Source of the DNA: Symsagittifera roscoffensis
Lineage: Eukaryota; Xenacoelomorpha; Acoela; Convolutidae
DNA: 64,000 nt
Assembly (NCBI RefSeq): GCF_963678635.1
Contig: NC_087063.1
Coordinates: forward strand, 34,508,540-34,572,539
Direction of reading: 5' to 3'
Of this stretch, positions 1 through 12,179 are shown piece by piece. A program made the position numbers and the translations under genes. Position 1 is the first letter of the stretch, and the number at the start of each line of letters is the position of its first letter. Under the pieces are notes generated by a model, which worked only from the letters and a program-made list of their open reading frames with translations, did no database searches and was not told the origin of the DNA.

Positions 1-650
1 TTTGTGAAAAATGACTGCCCTGAGGATTTTAGTAGGTCTAGCTCGGGCAGTCCGAAGGTAGATAGGTAACACAGTACTCGGTGGGTGCAATAGACGCCCA
101 CTTGAAAAAATTACTGCCTACAAAGTTTTGTCTGTTTGGTGCAGCACCAAGCAGGGAAAGCTTTTTCTTTAGAATACAAGTTCGACTATTGTGCTGAGAC
201 CAACTAAAAGTACAATACACATACGTTTTTCATAGAGTTATTCTTATTCTGTAAAAAATTTTTGATTTTAAATCAACATAATTTTTTTTGATTTTAAATC
301 AACATAATTTGTGCTTTATTGGGCAGTGAGTACACTATCTTTTAAATTGACTGATAGCATCATATTGAGCTAGTTCTCAAATCTTACGACCGATAATCGG
401 TTAGTGTGAATAAATTATTTACAAGCTGTACTCTGATAACATACAGGGATTCGTGGTCACTATTTAATAGAATCTTGTGAATTTATTGTGTTGTGTTATT
501 ATTATCAATAGTCAAACTAGAAGGTCACTAGAAATTGAATTGAGTGTACAAGTATTAAGAGGGGATAGATTGGAAATGAGTTTAGACAAGTGAAGAATAC
601 CTAAACGAGGTAATAACTCAAGGAAATTCATAACTAAAAAGCAAAGAAAA
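1..650. other. AT-rich non-coding stretch upstream of the virus-like coding block
   Basis: No supported gene. It holds two tandem copies of a 26-bp unit at 261-310, each with a TTTTGATTTTAAATC core, and a small palindrome ACCGAT-A-ATCGGT at 389-401. The first 60 bases contain GGGCAGT and its complement ACTGCCC, which could pair as a loose stem. The stretch may be the leader or promoter region of the block that starts at 654. I could not find the same sequence again near 12 kb, so I do not call it an LTR. Confidence 0.4.
261..310. repeat. Two-copy 26-bp tandem repeat
   Basis: The unit TTTGATTTTAAATCAACATA occurs at 261 and again at 287 with near-perfect identity, separated only by a T-run. 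Its core, GATTTTAAATC, is nearly palindromic. No function can be assigned. Confidence 0.8.
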
Positions 651-653
651 GCA

Positions 654-1880
654 ATGACCGACCCTTTTGTGGATCGGATCACACGAGCCCGGACCGACAA
701 AGGGGAAACGGTTTCAGGCAGAATGGTTGAAACTAGGAGTGAGAAGTCCTCAGAAGAGCGAAAAGCTATGTTAGAAGTGGAGGTCAATACGGACCAGGCC
801 ACGAATGAGAACCAGGAAATACATGGACCGGAGGTGAGAGACAGAAGGCTGGCAAGTGAATCTACTCCGGTAGAACAAGGCCATGATTTTGCCACTTCCA
901 GCGGGACATTGGACCAAGAGGAGATGTCGGAACTGTCCGACATCTCTACTGAGATAGTGACAACTAGAAGATCTCCAACAGACAACACCATGATGGCAGG
1001 CGGGACTGAGAAACAAACAACGTCCTCAGCGTTCTCAGAAAGAATGAAGAACACCTTCGGAAACATCTTTCCATTCACCATAGGAGTGGGCACAGGAAAT
1101 GAAGGTGAATCCCAGGAGGAAGAAGAGGACGAAGACGAGGAAGTGGACTTTGGATCTCAAGTCAGCCTCAATAGTTCGACCCAGGAGAATGAGGCATACG
1201 TCGAAAGAGAGACTGGAACCATGGACAAATTTGGTGTGTTGAGAACGATAAGCAAAGACGCAAACACACCAGGCCAGTCGAGAGGCTTTGCGACTATGAC
1301 AAATTCAGAGACGCGAACTGGGGAGAGTAGAAACAAAGGGCTAGGCAACGCATTGGCGGATCCTGAAGAGGATAAGGAGAAGACGTCGAGGCAGAGAATC
1401 AAAGCCCGAATCTCGACCAGCACGAAGCTACCTGGGACCGACAGGGTGACACCACCACTAGTGACGCTACTCGTGGAAAACGGGGCAGCATTAGAAGAAG
1501 CCTTGAACAACATAGTGGGCAGTATAGGAGAACAAAATGAACAGATGTCCATAAGAATGAGTGAACTAGAAAGAGCAGTTCACATTGAAAGAGAAAGTCT
1601 GCGGGAAGAAATAAACCGCAATAGACAAGAAGTTGGTAGGAGCAAAAAACGCTTGAAGGAAAAAACGGACGAGCACTTAGCAAAGATTTTGTCGCGAATG
1701 ACAAGAGAAGCGGAACAGAGAGAGTTACGCTTAAGAGACGACATGGAGAAGTTAAGAATTCAACAAGAACAGTCTCTTGGGACTCTTGACACAAAGATAG
1801 ATGCGATGATGGAGAGGCGAACTCAGGCTATCATGGATAGGTTGGACTGGCTACTAGGCAGCAAGAGTGGACCAAAATAA
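654..1880 (+). CDS. Coiled-coil protein, first part of the virus-like element
   Basis: A 408-residue open frame. The first half is low-complexity and acidic, with a Glu/Asp run near residues 143-155. The last third (about residues 270-400) is rich in heptad-like Glu/Lys/Arg/Leu patterning and should form a long coiled coil. No enzyme motif, signal peptide or membrane segment is visible. It sits directly before the Gag-like part and shares its base composition, so it may be a structural or assembly partner; that is inference. I do not recognise the family. A short weak frame follows at 1920-2177. Confidence 0.55.
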   Translation: MTDPFVDRITRARTDKGETVSGRMVETRSEKSSEERKAMLEVEVNTDQATNENQEIHGPEVRDRRLASESTPVEQGHDFATSSGTLDQEEMSELSDISTEIVTTRRSPTDNTMMAGGTEKQTTSSAFSERMKNTFGNIFPFTIGVGTGNEGESQEEEEDEDEEVDFGSQVSLNSSTQENEAYVERETGTMDKFGVLRTISKDANTPGQSRGFATMTNSETRTGESRNKGLGNALADPEEDKEKTSRQRIKARISTSTKLPGTDRVTPPLVTLLVENGAALEEALNNIVGSIGEQNEQMSIRMSELERAVHIERESLREEINRNRQEVGRSKKRLKEKTDEHLAKILSRMTREAEQRELRLRDDMEKLRIQQEQSLGTLDTKIDAMMERRTQAIMDRLDWLLGSKSGPK

Positions 1881-2318
1881 GGGGAGCCGAACTCGGGAGG
1901 TCCCAGCAGGGAGCCGAAGGTGAACTTCAATAACCATCAAAGGAGAAGGACATATGGATCCACTAGAGGTAGGGCAGTTCATCAGGCTATGCCACAAGGG
2001 ATAATAGAGCATGGGGCCCGAACAGTAGAGCAAGCTCAACGGGGAACAGACAGACCTCTAACGAACGACCAACACAAGGCACACATGCGACTGGGAGAGG
2101 TGATTCCGGTAACAGGAGACATGCGAACCCAGGGAGGAATCATGTGGGCCAAGGGGAGCAATGGTCACAGCCTTTGAACCCTAAACAGGTCTTTAGAGAT
2201 TTTTCTTACAAGGTTATCCAAAACCAATGAACGCAGTGAGAAGTCCAGAAGAGTCTTTAAGAAACCAAGATGCTACAAAGACGAATCTGATGGCTGTATT
2301 GATACCTGGATAGAGGTA

Positions 2319-3851
2319 ATGAAACTGCATTTCCAGGAAGAGGACTTGTCGGAAAGACAAGAATGCAGTGCGCTCACCAGTAATTTGGAAGGGACAGCCC
2401 TGAACTGTGTCATGGCCAAGAAGCAATATCAGCGTGACACAGCCGAGAAAATCTTCGAAATCTTGTTAAACCGTTTTGGATCACGGGTGCAGGGGCACCA
2501 AGCAATGATGCGCTTCGAGAAACGGAGGCAACGAGAAGATGAAACGATAGACAAGTTTCTAGATGACTTGGAAATGCTGAGAAGACGCAGCCAACCGGAT
2601 GAATCGAACCGAAGGATGAACCTGGCAGTAGCCTCAAAATTCATCGATGGTGTGAAGAATGATGAACTTCGAATAATGCTAGCAACGCATTACACACCAC
2701 TATCAACCAATGCGCCAACACCAGAGGAGTTGCGGCTCAAGTCAAAAAAACATCTTTTGTTGAAACCTCCTTCGAGATCTGGATACTATAAGAACAATTA
2801 TGGCAACTTTAACAACGGACCAGCAAACCAAGGGAACAACTGGTACAAACCGAGGGATGATATGGACAAGAGACGCTCTTGTGCCAATTGCAGTTCAACG
2901 GACCATCATGTATCAGCATGCCCAACTTACAAACAAGGCATGAAAGCAATAGGCTTTAGCCTCGAGGACGAAGATGCGTCAGAAGTTGACCATGAGGATT
3001 TCATGAGAGGAGTAATTGCGAAATTCGGCCCGAGGTGTTTCTTTTGCAACTTGGAAGGTCATTTCAAATCAGATTGTCCGCAAATCTGGGATGCAGTGGC
3101 AGACATCAAGCATCCAACGCATGAGGAAGCTTTATCAGGAGTGAAAGCCAGCAAGGCTCGCCTGTTGAGTGAAGCGGAGGCGCGCAGAAAAGACAAACCG
3201 CAAGAGCTGGCGACGAAGAAAATGCAAGCAGTAACTGAAGAGACATGTGAACCGGAACCAGTGACTGCGGCCGATGACTTCAAGATTGATTATAGGGCAG
3301 CCGCGATGGATGCTCTAAATAGAGTGCAGCAGGAACTGGTGACGAAAGAGATCGAACAAAAAGTGAAACTCGAGCTGGAGAATGAGAAACTACATGAGCA
3401 ACTGAATACCTTCGAAGCAACGGAGGTCGAAGAGACTAAAACACCAAGCAAATTGAGCATGAAACTTAATGTGATCTCCGGTCAGAGGTTCGGCATGGTG
3501 CCACAAGGAAGCAAGATACAGTCGATAATCTCAGTGGCTGGACACCAGGTAATCAGAAATCTGAGTGAACCATCCGAGTCCACTTTGATGCATTTGGACA
3601 CATATGCAGATTATCTGAGGCAGGTGGAGCCACGCACTGAGTCGAGGGCTGTGCGAGCACTACTAACAACGGGTGGCCCTCGCATAAAGAAACTTCATGG
3701 ACGCTACCTGGAAGTCTATGGGCCGTATCAAGTGATGCCATATCAAGAGGGTGTTAGGCTAAAGACTAAGTTGTGTGTAGTGTGTGATATGTGTGATATG
3801 TATGTTATGTTATGTGTTATGTTATTAAGATCTTGGGTAAGAAGGGGTTAG
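2319..3851 (+). CDS. Gag-like nucleocapsid protein with two zinc knuckles
   Basis: A 510-residue open frame. Residues 1-130 resemble the capsid-like core of retrotransposon Gag proteins: an alpha-helical stretch containing LEGTALNCVM and, further on, RFGSR and a RQREDETIDKFLDDLE segment. Two Cys/His clusters follow: CANCSSTDHHVSAC near residue 188 and CFFCNLEGHFKSDC near residue 240, both C-x2-C-x4-H-x4-C-type knuckles expected to bind nucleic acid. A Lys/Glu-rich helical region comes after. The last 30 residues, read from a TGTGTGATATG-like simple repeat, look like tail sequence. No protease or polymerase follows in the next frame, which is unusual for an LTR-type element. Family membership rests on the knuckle spacing and the overall layout. 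Confidence 0.7.
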   Translation: MKLHFQEEDLSERQECSALTSNLEGTALNCVMAKKQYQRDTAEKIFEILLNRFGSRVQGHQAMMRFEKRRQREDETIDKFLDDLEMLRRRSQPDESNRRMNLAVASKFIDGVKNDELRIMLATHYTPLSTNAPTPEELRLKSKKHLLLKPPSRSGYYKNNYGNFNNGPANQGNNWYKPRDDMDKRRSCANCSSTDHHVSACPTYKQGMKAIGFSLEDEDASEVDHEDFMRGVIAKFGPRCFFCNLEGHFKSDCPQIWDAVADIKHPTHEEALSGVKASKARLLSEAEARRKDKPQELATKKMQAVTEETCEPEPVTAADDFKIDYRAAAMDALNRVQQELVTKEIEQKVKLELENEKLHEQLNTFEATEVEETKTPSKLSMKLNVISGQRFGMVPQGSKIQSIISVAGHQVIRNLSEPSESTLMHLDTYADYLRQVEPRTESRAVRALLTTGGPRIKKLHGRYLEVYGPYQVMPYQEGVRLKTKLCVVCDMCDMYVMLCVMLLRSWVRRG

Positions 3852-4130
3852 TGACCATGAACAACTGAATGACGGTCTTAGGAATAGATCCAAAGTTTGG
3901 ACTGTCCAATCTTAGGTCGAATTCCAAAATTTTAGAGACCGATTGATTTTAATAAATTTTAGGATAAAAATCTTTTTATCTGACTGTTTTTATGTAAATA
4001 TTAACAAGAAGTTAAGGTGAAACTGACAAGTGTGATATTCGTGACCTCTTTTCTAGATCCTGATTGATCATTTAATTGCTCACTTGAGTCAAAACCTTGA
4101 AATCAAATCAAATCGAATCTGAAGAACAGT

Positions 4131-7100
4131 ATGGAGAATTTCAACTTGGATGAATTGATGGACCTGGCAGAGGCATATGTAGGACCGATGATAGATGCGA
4201 TCTATCGTCGGCTAATGGATCGAGACTTCGCTCTGGAGGACCCAGAGGTAGTCATGTTGCTGACCGCCCTGATAAACATCTTGGGGCATGACAACCGTGG
4301 GGACCGCCCCACGGAAGTCCTATTGATGGCAGCATATGGAGAGAGGGGAGTACTAGATCGCCCGAACATGAGAGTGATGAGGTGGAGAAACGGGGCTCTC
4401 TCAGGGAGTGACTTGGCGAATGAGCCTGGATTGGGAAGTTCTGGGACTTACCAACCAGGTGAAATGCCTATGCCCCCCAAGCCCAAACCTGGGCTGACGA
4501 GAATGCATCAGGAGATGAACAGCGAGGCTGCCTCGTCTGGTTCACCACTGAGAGCAGCTGTGCCACCAAAGAGGGCGAAAGTAGAACAAAAGGTTCAGAC
4601 GAACCAAACCTTGCAAGAACTGGATGCATCAGGAGATGAACAGCGAGGCTGCCTCGTCTGGTTCACCACTGAGAGCAGCTGTGCCACCAAAGAGGGCGAA
4701 AGTAGAACAAAAGGTTCAGACGAACCAAACCATGCAAGAACTGGATGGGATGAAGGATGAGCTGGAAAGGACCAGGAAAGAGCTGGATGAAGTGACTAAA
4801 ATCAGGCTCATTACGGAGGACGACAGAGACATGTGGAAGATATTGTTCAAAGACTGCAACAAAAAGCAGGGTGAAGAAATTGAGCGCTTGAGGCGGGACT
4901 ACAAGGAGCGATCGGACCGGGCGGCATTGACTACAGCCGTGGAAAAAGCGATACCTGCAAGGAGTATTCCTCGTGGGCAGTCCCCGATGGAGCTCTTGAC
5001 GCCTCGAGAGATGAGTCAGACAACGGAAACGCGGCTCCCGACAGCAATAGATCGAGTGACAATCCCGGACCCTAGTGACACCTTGGGTGACCCCGTCGTG
5101 GAACAAACGGTGAGGAAGCTGATAGAGACAGCTGGACGACTGGTCGCCAACAAGAATGCGCCAGGTTCCGGGGTGACTGCACCCTATGGAACAATCGACG
5201 ACACGGGCAGAGTACGACTCTCCCAGACCGTGATCAGACAGGGAATAAGCGACACGACGCCACTAATGGGGAGCTCTAAGGCCCCAGAGAGAAGAATACA
5301 GAAGATGCCAGCGAAGAAAGTGTCACGTGTAATAGACGTACAAATGAATAATCAATTGAGATATAACTTCAGGGGAGTTCCGGAGACGGATCCGAGAGCT
5401 TGCTTCAATCGAGCGACTTGGAACCCGGCAGTAAACCTGCAACAACCGCCACTGGGGACATCACATCTGATACTGGGAGACAGCTTAGTCAGAGTACTAT
5501 CGAATTTGAGGACCTCTTGGGTCACCACGGAGATGGCCTTCGGAGGCGCGACGATAGCCCAGTTACATCGGATGGTGGAACTAATGAATCCAGGGAGGAT
5601 CCCCAATGTGATGATCCTGGTTGGAACGAATGACATCTCTAGAGGTTCGGATGAGCAGGAAGCACTATGGGAATCAATGATTGTGTGCTTGTTTACTACT
5701 CTCTGGCAGAAATTCAACTGCGTGGTACTGACCGTTTGCACTGTGCCAATGAACCCAAGGAGCTTGACAGCAGCAGGGAGAAGGCAAAACGAAGGAGTCG
5801 TCAGGTGGAATAATATCTTGAGGAATCTCGCAAGTCGGAATGCCGGAAGAATGATCCTCATGGACATCGAACATGAGTTGAGAGCTATGGATCAAGCCAG
5901 GCTGACCAAGGACGGCATCCACTTCGATAGTTTAGAAGGACAGGCTTGGTTGAATTGAGTCTACCAAGAGCGGTTGGATGAGTTAGAAGTAGAACTCTTT
6001 GACACAGGAGTGCTGAAGGAGGAAGGAACATCGAATGACACGGTGATTACCACCTTTGTGCCTCCTAGCCTGGAAACACGCTTGGGGACGGTCCCGGCCG
6101 TCACGAACTACAGACCACAGAGCTCCAGCGAACCAGGTCAAAGGACAGACGTTCAGGATCGATTGGGAGAAGCGCCGGTGAGGAGGACAATTCATCCTAG
6201 GAGAAGACTAGGGCCAGTCAACCCGATGGAAGAGACAACTAGCACGTCTAGATCAGACACGAGATCGGAGACTAATACCAGTCGAGAGGAGAGCCACCCG
6301 GATAGAGGCTCGTTGATGTGGTCAAGGCCCATACCATCTCCCTGGCATGTGTACAAGGACGAACTAATGAAGCTGGATGAGGTTAGTGTTGGATGAGGTA
6401 CTGGGGTTGGAACTGTCCAATTTCAGTCGACAGCTCAAACTTAAACCGGGAATAGACGACGACCATCGAGTGGTCACAGCGATGTCGAACGACTTATGGT
6501 TCCGAGCAATGGAAGTAACAGGTGAAAAAGCGAGAAGGAAAAATTCACAGGAGACTAGAGCTCATTTGGAGGCGATGGTTTTGAGGACTAAACCGGAGGC
6601 CAACCAGTGGATACATCTAAGTCCTCGAGTAGCGGCATTGGGTGCAGATGCTTTTGAGCAAGACCCCATAATGATTAAGAAAATCCATGCCTACTTGTTG
6701 AAGGAGGTGAATCTAGCGGAAAATGCTGAAGAAAAGACAGCTGAATTTGTGAATAGAATGTGCCAGATTACCTTGGAAACCTTCTGGACCCAGGAAGTGA
6801 AGGGGGAAGAAGGCTTTGAACGGACAGATAGCATGCTGGAAGGGTTGGGAGCCGGATGGACTGTGTCCTTCTTGGCGAAAGTTTACCCGAAAGCCTCTGA
6901 TTACTTGATAAAGGAATTCCTCCAAGCAGTAGTGGAAGTATCGATTGTGGAACTACTGGCCTTGTTCGTGACATTTGGAGCAGAGAGTTTCGTGAAAGGA
7001 CCGGCGGTGCTGCTCACCGAGGGAGTTCAGAACCTGCGGCTAGATGGGCTTCTAACATTGATTGCGATTACCCACGGAAACTTGGGAGGACTAATGAAGC

Positions 7101-10100
7101 TGACACGTTGTCCAGAGCAGATGAGAGAGAAGGTTAGGAAATTAGACATGAAGAAAGCCACGGATTCGTGGAACAAGATAAGAGATCTGAGACATACTCT
7201 TATCCAGTACCTCCTGCATCAAAATCGCTTTGGAACGGGAGAAGATGAGACTATCGAGAGAGAAGAAGATGTGAGACGACATATTGGGGGCATGCCCCTA
7301 CTAACTGATCTGAGCTTGGCTATGAGGACCGATCCCTTAGCGTTGATCAGAGGAGCCACGGAGTTTGTGACAGTGATCTATGGACCAGCAGTCACATTTG
7401 CGTTCCCTGATGTCAAGGTGGAGGCGTATAGGAGGTCGGTGCTGCACCTGAACCTCATATCAGCAGTGGACGGTAGTGCGCTGAGCTGATGTGAGCAGCA
7501 CGTGTTGCGGGAGCTCATGAGCGAAGATCTGTTGTTTGCGAAGATATCAGAGCCAGAAATGACGGTCGTCAATTTTGACGATCACTTCCGTGATCGCATG
7601 GGAGAAGTAGAGAGAGGACACATCGAGGTGTTTCCGAAGCTTTGGAATCTGAGACCCTATGATAAAACGAATGGTGAGATAACCAGAGTGCCTCGTCTCA
7701 CTGCAGCATATCACAAGGTGAGAGAAGAGACGAAAGGTTGGGGTGATTACGAGAAGCTGCCGGAAGAAATCCCCGAATTCCCTCTGATAAGAAGGATGTT
7801 GCTCGGAGCAGTCTCCGTGGTACAAAATCCTAGGTTGAGAGCATTTGAAACCAATGAAAGGAGAATAGGGAATTTCGTGGGAATGATGGATCCAGCCTTT
7901 GTGGGGAGAAATGCCGCCGTGTTGAAATACACACGATTTGCCTATACGGATCAAGCGACGAGAAGGCGAATAAGCAACGCCGCGACTCCCAAGCCTGGAA
8001 GATTTGACGATGAATGCCTATGTAGCGCCTATGAAGATGAGAGGCAGGACCGAATTGTTTGAGGCCTCCTTGATCCTGACTAGTGTGAAACCGGAGTTGA
8101 AAGTAGAAGGAACGTTGCAGACGAGAACCTTCCTAGCACCCTTCGGCTGTGAGGAAATCAAAGTGGTCCATGGGGAAGAAGAAGATGAATCGGCCGGCAC
8201 ACTGGTCATACCGAAGTTTCCGGAAGGGGCCGACAAGGAAAAGTAAGGACCCTCAGGCTCGAAGAAGGATATGTCGGAAGGAGATGACGGACAGGGAGGA
8301 AGCTGTGAAGCGGAAGAACCCATGCAACAAGATGCAAGTCAAGCTGGTGGGGAAGACGACAGGGCATCGACAGGAGGAGTATCCAGCCTGGATTTCAATA
8401 TCTTCAGTGATCTTGAGAACAACGCGTATAGGTTGGAGGCGACTGAGCCAGCTGATGAAGGCATTTCGACACTGGAACCTCCGTCAGTCTTTACAGAAAT
8501 GAAACGGAATTTGCCGGAGAGCAGCTTTCCTGGCAATTTGAGAAAGAACGAACAAAGAATCCTCATGGAATCACCTAGGAGAAGAAGAATAGAGGGCTCA
8601 GCCAGAGTACCTTTCTCGGGAACGTTGCCCGAAGAAGAGTGGGAAGCACATCATCGAGACCATGAAAGGACGGGATGCAGATTGGACAGAGTGGCGTTCA
8701 TGGAAGAAGTCTGGACAGTGGTTCAGAGCTATGGGATCCAGTCCATTTTGAAAATAGGTCTCAACCGACCATTGATGCGGGAAGTCCTTGAAAAACTGGA
8801 TGAGTTTGAAGGGAGATTGAGTGAGTTGTTGATTGACTCAGCCACTGATGAAAGTGAGGCAAACTCTCCCATCAATATGACACCGCAGGATGATAAAGGA
8901 GAGGTGGTGTATCTGTCAAGATTCAGGAGGGGAACGATGCGATCAAAATTGGTGATTGATAAGATCAATGAGATGAAGATGAAGTAAGGCAGCAAAGTGA
9001 TGCCGAGGAGAGTAGGAAAGACGAAGGTGGATTCAGAGATATCAATGAAAGCTGTCAATTCAGCGAAACGAAAACGAGTCAAAGAGGCCATGGATTTGGG
9101 ACAAGGTGATTGATTATCAATTGCCTGGCACGGACAGAATGTTAACCGATGTAGCGATGGTGCCACCTATTCTCATGGCAGGGATAAAGTCAACAGGTTA
9201 CAAATCCAAAAGGAGTGACCCCACTCTGACTGGAGCAACCTTAGAAATGGAAATACTTAGTCAATGTGGAGAAAGCACGATGAAAGACTTTAAACCATCT
9301 CCCATGAACCACGGAAAGGGAAGTGTCGCAGGACAACTAGTACCAGTGGAGTATAACCGACTGACAGTGTCGGAGACGGTGGCAATAGATGAACCCGCCG
9401 GTGGATACATGGAGATGTTAGAATACCGAAACTCGGCTAGAGGGTATGTGATGGCTCTGGAAGACGAAATGGCCATGGAAGGTTATCTGGAGACAATGTT
9501 GCGAGGCACCACCCTCAAGCAGAAGGCGTATGAGCTTTAGCGTCATCCGAGATGCAGGCGGAAACGATCGAGCAGTTAGTGAGCCTTCCATGGAAAGCAG
9601 TGGTGTTGAAGTACTTCGAAGAGGAAATGAGGACTGCCCCGAGAATACACGCTCTCATGGTAGTACCCTACGTAAGAAACGAATTACAACTGAGGTCGCC
9701 TGTTGCATGATGGGATTAACTCGCGGGGAATATGACTCAGAAGAAAGGAAAAGGTCAAAAGAAGAGAAAGAACCTGAGGGATCTGATAACCCAAGAGGGA
9801 GCAGCAGTAGCGTGCGCGAAGCGGAGAGACGCTCCTTGTTTCATTCGATTCCTGATAGAGCAGATTTCAGTACCAGCATTGAACACCTGTGTCAAGATGT
9901 TTAGTGAGGGCGATGAACGAGCAAAAGCCTTACTCTTGCTAGCACTGCTGGAGATGCATCAAAGCAAGCCGATGAGGGTGAATATGAAAGAACCTGAGGA
10001 GTTGGAGCCCATGAGGAAAATAGACGCAATCAGGAGATTTTCAAACAAGGAGCTGAGACTCACTAAAGAATCTATGGGAGCATTGCCGAAATCCAGTGAG

Positions 10101-11669
10101 TACTGTGGACCGATCAAGAAGAAGTCGTACAGCTACGTGTCCGGAATCATAGGGATAGCGTACAACCCTTTCCTGAATGAACACATACGCGATTGCTTCT
10201 TTGATTGCGAGCAGGCAGTGTTGCTAAGATTCTGAACGTCGAGAATTGTAACGATCGAGAGCGCTAACAATCCGCAGAACAAATTGGGACTGGTCTTGGA
10301 AGAAGAGGTGACTGCACCTTCCGTACCAAAATCCGACAAAAGAGTGGAGTTTGGATTGGGATTCTCAGATGAACTACTGAGAACGCGCGTGATGGTAGTG
10401 TGGGAACTGATGAGACCATCATGGTGTCCTAGTCCCACTGCTGACTCAATATTACGGGCGACACAAGATGTGCAGAGGGAGCTGAATGCAGACTGTAACC
10501 TGCGTGACTTTACCATCATATATAATGTGATCATAACTAGGAGCAACGGGGAAGACAAAGTGGAGTTGCCTGGCTGGGGACCAGAAGACTGGGTCAAACC
10601 TGGTAGCTGTCTGGCGAAAGTCTGTGGACCGGAAGGTCACGTCTGTGGAGGTCACGAGTTAATATGTAAGATGTTCTCAGCAGTTCCATATAGAACAAAG
10701 GAGGAGTTGGAATCGATACTGGGAAGGAAGTTCATGGGATACGTGAGTGGGAACTTCAGTGACTTTGAAAGACAGAATTAGAGAGGATCAACCGTTACGG
10801 ATTACAATACAGTAGACGAGAATGATGAAGTCCACCGAGTGATTATGGAAGTGGAACCATTACTGGAAGCTTCGGGAAAACGTAATTGGAGGAGCATCAT
10901 GTTGACGCATGACGAGTTTCCCAGCCACTGCTTGCTGCAGACCTGGTGGTATCCCGAGCGTAGTAATCTGGTGTTGATCTGGGACTCTGGAGAGCTGCTC
11001 TCCATGGGTTTACCAGACTCATCACGGCCCATAACAAAAGTGATAGTGAGAGTTATGATGGCGATACGATGGCTGGAAGCTCATGTGAGAGAGAACAATA
11101 GGCAGGAAGCGCCAACGAGAGAACAATTGCAGAAATTGGATTGTCTAAAAGATTTAGATCTTTTTGAGACAATGTGCAAGATTGTAAACATTCCGATGGA
11201 AGTGAAAAAGATATGGGCAAGAAGACGATTGATGCCATGATTCAGAGCTAACATGACTGCATGGTTGTACGAATATGCCAAAAAGCATATGTCGAGGCAC
11301 GGCAGAGTGTACAGTGGATATCAGCTGGACATTGGAGCAGGAGCTTTCAAGCGAGCTTTCGTGACTCATCGGAATGCAGTGACCACCGCTGTAAAGAGAA
11401 TTTCCAGGACGAGTGAACGTAGTGGAAAGGAGAAGGAAGAGATGCTGAAGGAAGATTTGGAGAGAAACGTGACGTTGTGTCTCCACAACAGCTTCTGCCG
11501 AAACAGAGAATCTAACGTGGATCCCCTACCTTGTTGCAAACAGAGGGTAGAAGAGCAGAAGTGTTGGAGGACTGCTTCCAACAGCGTCAGAATAGCTAAC
11601 GATGTGTTGCAAGACACAGAAACTGAAAGTGCAGAGTCTGTGTCACAGGAGGAAGAGATGGAACATTGA
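4131..11669 (+). pseudogene. Long downstream coding region of the virus-like element, broken
   Basis: About 7.5 kb of + strand coding-like sequence with the same codon style as the Gag-like part, beginning after an AT-rich spacer. Order of recognisable parts: a short helical N-terminal part, a coiled coil with Lys/Glu repeats, an SGNH hydrolase domain (about 5450-5950), a Ser/Thr/Arg-rich linker, and then roughly 5 kb of largely helical protein that I do not recognise, ending in a Cys-containing basic tail. I looked for reverse transcriptase, RNase H, integrase, protease, helicase and polymerase B motifs and saw none. It reads as one or a few large proteins with about ten interruptions, although several separate small proteins is an alternative reading. 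Confidence 0.5.
5450..5958 (+). other. GDSL/SGNH hydrolase domain inside the virus-like element
   Basis: The translation shows the SGNH blocks in order: LILGDSLVRVL (block I, nucleophile Ser), a Gly in FGGAT (block II), VGTNDIS (block III, oxyanion Asn), and DGIHFD (block V, Asp and His). This set is expected for an esterase or lipase-like hydrolase acting on ester or acetyl groups. Similar domains are known from ORF1 proteins of some CR1-like LINEs and from bacterial and animal esterases. Here it lies downstream of a Gag-like gene, which is unusual. The motif match is direct; substrate and activity are unknown. Confidence 0.75.
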
Positions 11670-12014
11670 CAAACGGTCGAAAGAACAAGAGGCAAAAAGA
11701 AAGAAAATTAGAAGAATTTGGAAGTTTTAGAACTTCTAAACGAAGAAAAGAAGAGAAACAAAGGAGTGACGAAAGAGAAAAAGTTAAAACTCAGAATTGT
11801 TTTATGTGTGTGAAAAAACTCAAGTGAGAAACTAAGCAACCAAGTTGTAATTGAAAGCTGAAACATTTAGTTGAGCTTTGAACATTAAAGAATTTGTTGC
11901 ATTTATAAATTTGCATTTTGATTTTAGTCAGTGGCTTTAGAGACACTTACTATTTATTTAGAAAGGCTTGGGTAAAGAGTATATTTAAATATTCCAGCCT
12001 GCATGATTGTTTTT

Positions 12015-12020
12015 AATAAA
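12015..12020 (+). terminator. AATAAA poly(A) signal candidate after the virus-like block
   Basis: AATAAA occurs about 350 bases after the last coding part, in AT-rich sequence. A small hairpin-forming segment (AATCTCTC and GAGGGAGATT) follows at about 12063-12083. Position fits the 3' end of a transcript running through the block, but the hexamer is common in AT-rich DNA. Confidence 0.35.
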
Positions 12021-12179
12021 CTAGGAGAACTGATCACTTTGTGGTGATATGAAAGGCTAGGTAATCTCTCGAAGAGGGAGATTCTTTCATTGTTCTTTCT
12101 AACCACAGAGTTTCTTAGTTTTAATATTCAGGACAATAACAAGCAAGATTTCCGAAGGGAAGAAGCATAGTAGGATAAT

